A DNA stretch of 6,664 bases from Bdellovibrionales bacterium (GTDB lineage: Bacteria; Bdellovibrionota; Bdellovibrionia; Bdellovibrionales; UBA1609). The notes beneath the pieces are model-generated. The model had not been told where the DNA came from, made no database searches, and saw nothing but the letters and a program-made list of their open reading frames with translations. Both the position numbers and the translations under genes were made by a program. Where the stretch lies: the NCBI GenBank assembly GCA_027451425.1, contig DAIDJH010000104.1:1-6664 (forward strand), in the 5' to 3' direction. Positions 1 to 6,664 of the stretch are shown piece after piece; the first letter of the stretch is position 1, and each line of letters opens with the position of its first letter.

Positions 1-707
1 CTACCTGGTGCCGACGCCGCGGCATCAGCTGCGGCGGGTGCCGCGTTTGAGGCTCCAGAATCTGCCGTGGCGGTTTGATTTGCAGAATTGTCGTTTGAAG
101 CTAAATCTTGAACATTATTGCTGCCCGCACCTTGGGCGCTATCTTGGGCACTGGGGTTGGCGCCTTGATCCGCACTTGCCGCATTGTCTTGTCCCGCCGC
201 TGCGGCCGCCGCAGCATCCGACCCCGCTCCGCCGTTATCAGCCGTTGCAGCCGCTCCACCGTTTGCTCCGCCGCTCGCATCCGCGCCGCTTGCGGCATTG
301 GCGCTACCGTTAGCGGCACCACCACTGTTCGCACTGTTGCCGTTATCGGAGCTTAAATCATCAAGGCCCGAAAGATCATCAGAAGAATCTTGTGCCTTGG
401 CCGCCTGCCCGCCACTGGAGTCACTAGCACTTTGACCGCTTGCCGCCTGTGAACCGCTGTCATCACTAAAGTCGTCAACCGCGCTGTCACTTGCGCTCTT
501 CTTGGCATCACTCGCCGCCGGCTGCCCACTGCTATTGTCCGAACTTACATCCGCGCTGTTGTCGGTTGCAGATTTGTCGCTACTAGCTCCCGTTAACTCC
601 GCAGCGTCCATCTTGTCTTGGTCGACAGACTTCTTTGAAGTACACCCGCTTGTCGCGAGAAAAAGACCCAGACAAAAACAGTAAAGAAACAGCTGATTTT
701 TTTTCAT
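1..707 (-). CDS. Partial lipoprotein with long disordered Ser/Ala/Gly/Asp-rich tract
   Basis: Reading from the ATG at 707 there are 235 codons without a stop, and the gene leaves the window at its left edge. Residues 1-21 look like a lipoprotein signal peptide: MKKNQ, then a hydrophobic stretch, then ATSGC with C22 as the lipidated Cys. Thr at -3 is less usual than Leu, so the lipobox is atypical. Residue +2 is Thr, not Asp, which by E. coli rules favours the outer membrane. Everything visible after C22 is low complexity: residues 40-125 are rich in Ser/Asp, and 126-235 in Ala/Gly/Asn/Ser, including an eight-residue run of seven Ala after Asp164. There is no Arg anywhere in the visible part, no Lys after K104, and no aromatic residue after F80, so the tract is acidic and probably unstructured. 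I infer a flexible spacer carrying an unseen C-terminal domain. A modest AAGGG lies about 8 nt before the ATG. I do not recognise the family. Confidence 0.8.
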   Translation of the reverse strand, partial: MKKNQLFLYCFCLGLFLATSGCTSKKSVDQDKMDAAELTGASSDKSATDNSADVSSDNSSGQPAASDAKKSASDSAVDDFSDDSGSQAASGQSASDSSGGQAAKAQDSSDDLSGLDDLSSDNGNSANSGGAANGSANAASGADASGGANGGAAATADNGGAGSDAAAAAAAGQDNAASADQGANPSAQDSAQGAGSNNVQDLASNDNSANQTATADSGASNAAPAAADAAASAPG

Positions 708-748
708 TTGCAAGCCCTTGCGTTGAGTTGAGAATCCGTTCTCTTAAA

Positions 749-774
749 CGATTAAACCATAGGTTGAAAAATCG
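749..774. repeat. Imperfect inverted repeat in the lipoprotein leader
   Basis: CGATT (749-753) pairs with AATCG (770-774), and AACC (755-758) pairs with GGTT (762-765) around a 3-nt centre. The two arm segments are offset by a 1-nt versus 4-nt internal loop. The repeat covers the candidate -10 boxes upstream of the lipoprotein, so it could be an operator or simply chance symmetry in AT-rich DNA. A second small hairpin, GAGAA/TTCTC with a 4-nt loop, lies at 730-743 between this and the start codon. Confidence 0.25.
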
Positions 775-783
775 TGAAAACAA
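751..783 (-). promoter_or_regulatory. Weak promoter candidate for the lipoprotein gene
   Basis: On the minus strand TTGTTT (783-778) is followed after 16 bp by TATGGT (761-756). An alternative pair is TTTTCA (780-775), an 18-bp gap and TTTAAT (756-751). Both lie 45-75 bp upstream of the lipoprotein ATG at 707, in an AT-rich patch outside coding sequence. Matches to the sigma-70 consensus are only 3-4 of 6 per box, so this is a suggestion based on position as much as on sequence. The gap to the gene upstream (131 bp) makes a separate promoter plausible. Confidence 0.25.
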
Positions 784-821
784 TTCCGCCGAAAACCTCA
801 ACCAAGGTCTTACTACCTCGA

Positions 822-861
822 CAAAGAGCCGGTTATTTCTATCTGCGCATCACCGGCTTTG
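822..861 (-). terminator. Hairpin at the end of the gat operon, possible terminator
   Basis: A perfect 7-bp inverted repeat, AGCCGGT (827-833) with ACCGGCT (852-858), can be extended by CAAA/TTTG pairing if 2 nt are bulged out. The 18-nt loop contains the TAG stop codon (841-839) of the DUF192 gene. Read on the minus strand, the second arm is followed by CTTTGTCG, so the U-tract is poor. It may be a weak intrinsic terminator or a 3'-end stabilising stem. Its place at the end of a five-gene operon, just before a gap and a new gene, supports a 3'-end role. Confidence 0.4.
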
Positions 862-1357
862 TTCGCATGTCGCCTTTTTGAAGGATAAACGCTTGCCCCA
901 ATTTTACGTGGTGACGAGTGAACCATCCCTTATTCACTTCAAGCGCGTACATGGCCGGACGACGGCTTTGATATATCGGCGGGTGCATCTCTATTTCGCT
1001 TTTTATTGCGGCCATCGATTGAACATCGATGAGCTTTTTATTTTTGTCGAAAAATCCAATTGCGAGTGGAATGAATGTATCTTTCATCCAAAAATTCAAA
1101 ACTTGCTCATGCGAAAAAACAAACAGCATGCCCTCATTGTCCGCAAGCTTTTGGCGAAACATGAGCCCATGTTCAAGCTGTTCAGAGGTTATAGCCATAT
1201 CAACCGTCAGCTTTTCACCGCCCAGAATCATCGTTCGCCGTGCAAAAGTTAGATCGCCTGACTTGTCAGCGCAAAATCCCGCGGAGCTCATGCTCATCAA
1301 AATAAAAAAACTTGCGGCAAAAAAATTATTTCCGCGCCGCTTGTAGAGCAATGCCAT
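839..1357 (-). CDS. Exported DUF192-family protein
   Basis: 172 residues, the usual length for a signal-peptide-bearing DUF192 (PF02643) protein. Residues 5-30 form a Sec signal peptide: KRR, a hydrophobic FFAASFFILM stretch, and a probable cleavage after A26 (SSA) or A30. The mature domain shows the family hallmarks: HGLMFRQKL at 63-71, GMLFVF at 76-81, NFWMKDTFIPL at 88-98, then a hydrophobic strand with a polar DKNKK turn (104-108) and YALEVNKGW at 137-145. The Asp that usually follows the IPL motif (PLDI) is Ala here (PLAI, A99). The molecular function of the family is not established; members are small beta-rich secreted or periplasmic proteins. The start at 1357 is well supported by GAGGGGAG six nt upstream. 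It overlaps the 3' end of the preceding Ppx/GppA gene by 32 nt, so translation is probably linked. It is the last gene of the gat operon. Confidence 0.9.
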   Translation of the reverse strand: MALLYKRRGNNFFAASFFILMSMSSAGFCADKSGDLTFARRTMILGGEKLTVDMAITSEQLEHGLMFRQKLADNEGMLFVFSHEQVLNFWMKDTFIPLAIGFFDKNKKLIDVQSMAAIKSEIEMHPPIYQSRRPAMYALEVNKGWFTRHHVKLGQAFILQKGDMRTKPVMRR

Positions 1358-2234
1358 AACGAACTCCCCTCGTTGAAACCGTCATTGCCTCAGCGCCAAG
1401 CGCTTGAAGCGCCGCTAAAAGCACGGCTGTGCCGGCCACAATAACATCGGCGCGTTTGGCGTCCATACCTGTCGTGTGGATTCGTTCGTCCAAACTCATC
1501 GCCGCCAGCCGATAAAGCCACTCTTCAAGCGTTTGTCGCTTGATTTTAAACCCATGCACGGCCTTTTCGCTATAATTTTTATTTTGCAAAACTGCGGCAA
1601 GCGTTGTTGGCGTGCCCGCAACGGCGATTACTTCAGAAACCGGCGGTCGCGGTAAATGTTCGCGAACCTCATTGAAACTTCGTCGAGCATAATTAAAGAG
1701 CGCCTCCACCTCGCCTCGGGGAGTTGGCATTTTCGTAACAAACATTTCCGTCAAACGAACGCTACCGACATTGACGCTCGTGCCTACAATGCGGGAATTG
1801 CGACTCGTCACAACCTCTGTCGAGCCGCCGCCAACATCTACGACACACAAGCCTTCTTTTGTGCGATATTCAAACGTCGCGCCATCAAAAGTGATTTTTG
1901 CCTCATCTTCTCCGGCTATGACTTGAATTGGAATCCCGTATTTTTCACCGATAGCAAACAATTCCCGCGCATTTGTTGCATCTCGCGCGGCACTCGTTGC
2001 CACCGCCAAAACTCGCTCCGGCTTCTCGCTCGCAATGATTTTGGAGTAGTGGCCCAAGCACTCATCCATCCGGATGAGCGCCGAGGGGTGAAAGCGTTTT
2101 GTCGCGGCAACATCCTGACCCATCCGCGTGACAACGATTTCATCACGATAAACTTGCGTAACGCTCCCTTGAGAGACTTCGGCAACGAGCAGAAGCGTGG
2201 TGTTCGTGCCGCAGTCTATCGCCGCCACTTTCAT
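1326..2234 (-). CDS. ppx/gppA: Ppx/GppA-family exopolyphosphatase / pppGpp phosphatase
   Basis: 302 residues of the ASKHA (actin/Hsp70/sugar kinase) fold. Motifs in order: phosphate-1 loop DCGTNT (7-12), TSAARDATN (80-88), AGEDEAK (107-113, the acidic segment that holds the catalytic Glu in this family), phosphate-2 DVGGGSTE (133-140), GTPTTLAAV (207-215), RADVIVAG (261-268) and a C-terminal RGVRYGI (289-295). Family members release phosphate from polyphosphate or convert pppGpp to ppGpp in the cytoplasm; sequence alone does not say which applies. The length matches the short class that has only the two ASKHA lobes and lacks the C-terminal HD-like domain of E. coli Ppx/GppA (about 500 residues). 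The start codon shares ATGA with the gatB stop and has no good Shine-Dalgarno, so translation probably depends on reinitiation after GatB. Confidence 0.93.
   Translation of the reverse strand: MKVAAIDCGTNTTLLLVAEVSQGSVTQVYRDEIVVTRMGQDVAATKRFHPSALIRMDECLGHYSKIIASEKPERVLAVATSAARDATNARELFAIGEKYGIPIQVIAGEDEAKITFDGATFEYRTKEGLCVVDVGGGSTEVVTSRNSRIVGTSVNVGSVRLTEMFVTKMPTPRGEVEALFNYARRSFNEVREHLPRPPVSEVIAVAGTPTTLAAVLQNKNYSEKAVHGFKIKRQTLEEWLYRLAAMSLDERIHTTGMDAKRADVIVAGTAVLLAALQALGAEAMTVSTRGVRYGIALQAARK
1364..1371 (-). promoter_or_regulatory. Strong ribosome binding site of the DUF192 gene, inside the upstream gene
   Basis: GAGGGGAG on the minus strand ends 6 nt before the ATG at 1357. It lies inside the last codons of the Ppx/GppA gene (the Thr-Arg-Gly-Val segment), so it serves as coding sequence and ribosome site at once. 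It decides the start: the next Met (codon 21) would remove the signal peptide and has no comparable site. Confidence 0.7.
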
Positions 2235-3664
2235 TTTTTGAGCTTTTCTTTCAACACTTGATTGACAAGATCCGGATTCGCTTGGCCCCTTGAGACCTTC
2301 ATGATTTGCCCGACAAAAAACCCAAACAGTTTGTCTTTTCCCGAGCGGTATTCATTCACCTGGTTGGCGCTTGCACTCATAACTTCGTCAACCCATTTCT
2401 CAATGGCCGCTCGATCAGTGACCTGAACAAGGCCTTTCGTCTTTACAATATCGGCTGGCCGCCCACCCTGGGCCCACATTTCAGCAAAAACGGTCTTCGC
2501 AATTTTGCCTGATATTGTGCCCTTATCAATCAGCTGGATGAGCTCCGCCAAGTCTTCGCCGCGAATTTTTTGCTCTTCAATAGATTTTTCCGACTCCTTT
2601 AACTCGCGCATAAGCTCAACCATAATCCAGTTAGACGACGCCTTCGCGTTGCCGCTCAATTTTGCCACATTTTCAAAATATTCTGCGACCGCCCTCTCTT
2701 GCGTCAGCACCAGCGCATCGTATTCTGGCAGTCCGTATTGCGTTTGAAATCGCTTTGCCTTTTCAAGCGGCAGCTCCGGAAGCGTGGCACGAATTTCGTC
2801 CACCCATTTTTGTTCAAATACGAGAGGCAAAAGATCGGGGTCCGGGAAATACCTGTAGTCGTGCGCCTCTTCTTTGCTTCGCATAGAATACGTGCGGTTT
2901 TTGGTTGAATCGTAGAGCCTCGTTTCTTGTAAAATCCGCTCGCCAGATTCAAGGCATGAAATTTGTCGATTGATCTCGTAGTCAATTGCCTTTTCAACGA
3001 AACGAAATGAATTTATGTTTTTAAGCTCCACCTTCGTGCCGAATTTTTTCTCACCCGTCTTGCGCACCGACACGTTGCAATCGCAACGCATCGACCCCTC
3101 TTCAAGGTTACCGTCGCAAACCCCCAGGTAGCGAAGAATGTTGCGCACTGTACGCGCATATTCCGCCGCCTCTTGGGGAGTCTTAATGTCCGGTTCTGAA
3201 ACAATCTCAAGAAGGGGCACTCCCGCTCGATTGAGGTTGATTAGCGAATAATCTCCGTGGTGTGTGGATTTGCCCGCATCTTCTTCGAGGTGCGCGCGCG
3301 TGACGCCAATTCGCTTTGGCTTACCATCGAGATAAATGTCAACGTACCCCTTCTCGCAGATTGGCTCGTCAAATTGGGAAATCTGATAGCCCTTTGGCAA
3401 ATCCGGATAAAAATAATTTTTGCGGGAGAAAACTGAGCGCGTTCGAATGTTGCAATTGAGCGCAAGACCCATGCGAATTCCAAACTCAACTCCGCGCCGA
3501 TTAATCGTCGGCAGCGCCCCCGGCATCCCAAGGCTCACGGGGCTTGTATATTCATTGTCGGCGCCACCAAACGATGCAGAATCCACGCTGAACATTTTGC
3601 TTTCAGTTAAAAGTTGGGCGTGAATTTCAAGGCCAATGACGGCCTCCCAATTATTGGATGGCAT
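2231..3664 (-). CDS. gatB: Asp/Glu-tRNA amidotransferase subunit B
   Basis: 477 residues, full length for GatB, the subunit that binds the misacylated tRNA and carries the kinase-like step that activates the Glu or Asp side chain before ammonia from GatA is added. Visible motifs: IGLEIHAQL (10-18), MPGALPTIN (47-55), FSRKNYFYPDLPKGYQ (79-94), HLEEDAGK (125-132), NRAGVPLLEIVSEPD (145-159), MRCDCNVSVR (192-201), GTK.E.KNINSF (209-220) and YRYFPDPDL (270-278). The C-terminal helical/YqeY-like tail (from about 330) ends with KDKLFGFFVGQIMK (443-456) and RGQANP (459-464). The residue between the Asp and Asn of MRCDxN is Cys here. The ATG at 3664 lies inside the end of gatA (14-nt overlap), with GAGG 6-7 nt upstream at 3671-3674. 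The stop overlaps the next start as ATGA. Confidence 0.97.
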   Translation of the reverse strand: MPSNNWEAVIGLEIHAQLLTESKMFSVDSASFGGADNEYTSPVSLGMPGALPTINRRGVEFGIRMGLALNCNIRTRSVFSRKNYFYPDLPKGYQISQFDEPICEKGYVDIYLDGKPKRIGVTRAHLEEDAGKSTHHGDYSLINLNRAGVPLLEIVSEPDIKTPQEAAEYARTVRNILRYLGVCDGNLEEGSMRCDCNVSVRKTGEKKFGTKVELKNINSFRFVEKAIDYEINRQISCLESGERILQETRLYDSTKNRTYSMRSKEEAHDYRYFPDPDLLPLVFEQKWVDEIRATLPELPLEKAKRFQTQYGLPEYDALVLTQERAVAEYFENVAKLSGNAKASSNWIMVELMRELKESEKSIEEQKIRGEDLAELIQLIDKGTISGKIAKTVFAEMWAQGGRPADIVKTKGLVQVTDRAAIEKWVDEVMSASANQVNEYRSGKDKLFGFFVGQIMKVSRGQANPDLVNQVLKEKLKK

Positions 3665-5132
3665 ACGGAACCTCGGCGGTCAGCTTCAGGTTTTGCTCAA
3701 TTGCAAAAGCCGCGTTGAGCATTTTTTGTTCTTCAAAATGCGCGGCAAGAAATTGCACGCCAATCGGAAGTTTGTTGTGGCTAAATCCCGCCGGGACGCT
3801 CATCCCCGGGATACCGGCGAGATTTGCGGACGTCGTGTAGATATCGTTTAGATACATTTCAAGTGGATTATCAATGCGTTCGCCAATTTTAAAAGCGGGC
3901 GTTGGGCTTGCCGGGCTTAAAATGACGTCGCATTTTTTGAACGCCTCGATAAAATCTTGACGGAGCAGCCGGCGCACCTGACATGCCTTTTTGTAATATG
4001 CATCGTAGTACCCGCTTGAAAGCGCGTACGTGCCAAGAACAATTCGGCGTTTGACTTCCGATCCAAATCCTTCGCCACGGTTGCGGCTATAGAACTCCTC
4101 TAGATCGGCGGCGGCCTGTTTTGAAAAATCCGCCCGGTGGCCATAACGAACCCCATCGTATCGCGCGAGATTGCTTGAGGCCTCGCAGGTTGCAATCAAA
4201 TAATAAATCGGCACCGCAAACTTTGTGAGCGGCAACGACAGCTCGACAAGTTCGGCTCCTTGCGCCTTAAGTATGTCTGCCGCGCGCATAACGGTGGCTC
4301 TCACGTCGTCAGCGATGCCATGGTTGAAGTATTCAACCGGCATGCCAATTTTCATGCCGCGCAATTGCGCTGACAAATTTTCACTCCACTTCGGAACATC
4401 TTTTGTCGCGCTCGTCGTGTCTTTTTCGTCGTGCCCGCTGATCACTTCAAGAATAAGTGCAGCATCGCGTACGGTCCGAGTCATGGGCCCGGCCTGATCA
4501 AGACTTGAAGCAAAAGCGACAATTCCGTACCGACTCACGCGCCCATAGGTGGGCTTTACTCCCACCAAATGACAAAAATTTGCTGGCTGCCGAATCGACC
4601 CGCCTGTATCCGTGCCCACCGCTGCGCACGACATGCGCGCCGATACCGCCGCCGCCGACCCGCCGCTTGAACCTCCGGGAACATAATCAAAGTTCCATGG
4701 GTTGCGGCAGGCCCCAAAGTGGGAAGTCTCATTACTTGACCCCATGGCGAATTCATCTTGGTTTGTCTTGCCCATTACGATTGCGCCCTCAGCCCGAAGC
4801 CGCTCCACCACCGTAGCTGAATAGGTCGGCACAAAATTACGGAGCATCTTCGATGCGGCTGTCGTGCGAAGTCCTTTTGTACAAAACATGTCTTTAATGG
4901 CGATTGGAGCCCCGGCAAGCCGACCGACCTTTTCGCCATTCGCAAGTCGCCGATCTATTTCTTTAGCCTGGCTCAAACAATCATCACTGACCGTGATAAA
5001 GGCGTTGATGCGCGTGTTCAGCTTTTCGATTTGACTTTTGAACTCAGCCGTTACTTTTTCCGCTGAAATTTCTTTTTTACCAATTTTTTCGACAAGCGTG
5101 GAAAGGTCGAGTTCCGTTATATTTTTGCTCAT
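3651..5132 (-). CDS. gatA: Asp/Glu-tRNA amidotransferase subunit A (glutaminase)
   Basis: 493 residues, an amidase-signature protein of normal GatA length. It hydrolyses glutamine and passes ammonia through the complex to GatB. The Ser-cisSer-Lys catalytic triad is intact: K80 in PIAIKDMF, cis-Ser S155 in VPGGSSGGSA, and nucleophile S179 in GTDTGGSIRQP. Each is one residue beyond the S. aureus numbering (79, 154, 178). Further family features are RLAGAPIAIKD (71-81), GKTNQDEFAMGSSNE (121-135), GVKPTYGRVSRYG (191-203), ASSLDQAGPMTR (208-219) and, near the C terminus, NLAGIPGMSVPAGF. The ATG at 5132 begins 8 nt after the gatC stop; a short AGGT at that stop is a modest ribosome site. The gene overlaps gatB by 14 nt. 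No truncation or missing residue is seen. Confidence 0.97.
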   Translation of the reverse strand: MSKNITELDLSTLVEKIGKKEISAEKVTAEFKSQIEKLNTRINAFITVSDDCLSQAKEIDRRLANGEKVGRLAGAPIAIKDMFCTKGLRTTAASKMLRNFVPTYSATVVERLRAEGAIVMGKTNQDEFAMGSSNETSHFGACRNPWNFDYVPGGSSGGSAAAVSARMSCAAVGTDTGGSIRQPANFCHLVGVKPTYGRVSRYGIVAFASSLDQAGPMTRTVRDAALILEVISGHDEKDTTSATKDVPKWSENLSAQLRGMKIGMPVEYFNHGIADDVRATVMRAADILKAQGAELVELSLPLTKFAVPIYYLIATCEASSNLARYDGVRYGHRADFSKQAAADLEEFYSRNRGEGFGSEVKRRIVLGTYALSSGYYDAYYKKACQVRRLLRQDFIEAFKKCDVILSPASPTPAFKIGERIDNPLEMYLNDIYTTSANLAGIPGMSVPAGFSHNKLPIGVQFLAAHFEEQKMLNAAFAIEQNLKLTAEVPYAIQ

Positions 5133-5140
5133 AAATTTAC

Positions 5141-6664
<1,524 letters not shown>

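Noticed and set aside
126..420. Possible tandem DNA repeats in the Ala/Gly/Asn-rich region
   Set aside because: The peptide is compositionally biased, but I could not find a repeat unit of constant length at the DNA level; synonymous codons are mixed.
8..435. Several overlapping open frames on both strands with Pro/Arg/His-rich or Ala/Pro-rich translations
   Set aside because: They are shadows of the Ala/Gly/Ser codons of the lipoprotein on the minus strand, where repetitive GC-rich codons leave the other frames free of stops.
792..811. Possible intrinsic terminator: AAGACCT/AGGTTTT hairpin on the minus strand between DUF192 and the lipoprotein gene
   Set aside because: The stem needs a G-T pair, has only two or three G-C pairs, and its T-tract is part of the stem itself; the hairpin at 822-861 is better placed and stronger.
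635..1252. A 205-codon open frame on the plus strand, from the lipoprotein start across the intergenic gap into the DUF192 gene
   Set aside because: It lies opposite a gene with clear family motifs and a strong ribosome site, its translation shows no recognisable domain, and it looks like a chance antisense frame.
1656..2261. A 201-codon open frame on the plus strand opposite the Ppx/GppA gene
   Set aside because: The minus strand encodes all Ppx/GppA motifs without interruption; the plus frame is rich in Arg, Asn and Cys with no family resemblance.
2704..3531. Additional minus-strand open frames inside gatB (97, 65 and 96 codons)
   Set aside because: They are out-of-frame readings inside a gatB gene whose motifs are continuous from start to stop.

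Overview
The window looks like ordinary chromosomal DNA of a Gram-negative bacterium of roughly balanced G+C. Evidence for this is a NAD+-dependent DNA ligase (a bacterial enzyme), a complete GatCAB tRNA-dependent amidotransferase, a lipoprotein signal peptide and a Sec-type signal peptide. GatCAB implies that Gln-tRNA and/or Asn-tRNA is made by the indirect (transamidation) route. A member of the former Deltaproteobacteria, such as Bdellovibrionota, would fit the mixture, but this is a weak inference with no phylogenetic test behind it.

Layout, left to right: (i) 1-707, minus strand: the N-terminal 235 codons of a lipoprotein whose mature part is a very long Ser/Ala/Gly/Asp/Asn-rich, apparently disordered tract; the gene runs off the left edge. 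(ii) 708-838: a short non-coding gap with a weak promoter candidate and a small inverted repeat; a stronger hairpin at 822-861 straddles the end of the next gene. (iii) 839-5413, minus strand: a five-gene cluster in transcription order gatC, gatA, gatB, Ppx/GppA-family phosphatase, secreted DUF192 protein. The genes are separated by +8, -14, -4 and -32 nt, so it is almost certainly one operon with translational coupling. (iv) 5414-5460: a 47-bp divergent intergenic region. (v) 5461-6664, plus strand: ligA, the first 401 codons, cut by the right edge.

Working together: GatC, GatA and GatB form the heterotrimer that converts misacylated Glu-tRNA(Gln) and/or Asp-tRNA(Asn) to the correct amide form. 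The downstream Ppx/GppA-type enzyme would hydrolyse polyphosphate or pppGpp, so translation quality and stringent or phosphate metabolism are transcribed together. The DUF192 protein is exported and its role is unknown. The most notable non-coding signal is the gatC/ligA divergent region. Each strand carries a -35/-10 pair with exactly 17-bp spacing, and the two -10 hexamers overlap on the same 8 bp. The inferred ligA start point falls almost on its GTG codon, so ligA may be leaderless.

I found no mobile element, CRISPR array, tRNA, rRNA or clear novel defence-type system. The genes are housekeeping; the points worth checking are regulatory architecture and the disordered lipoprotein.
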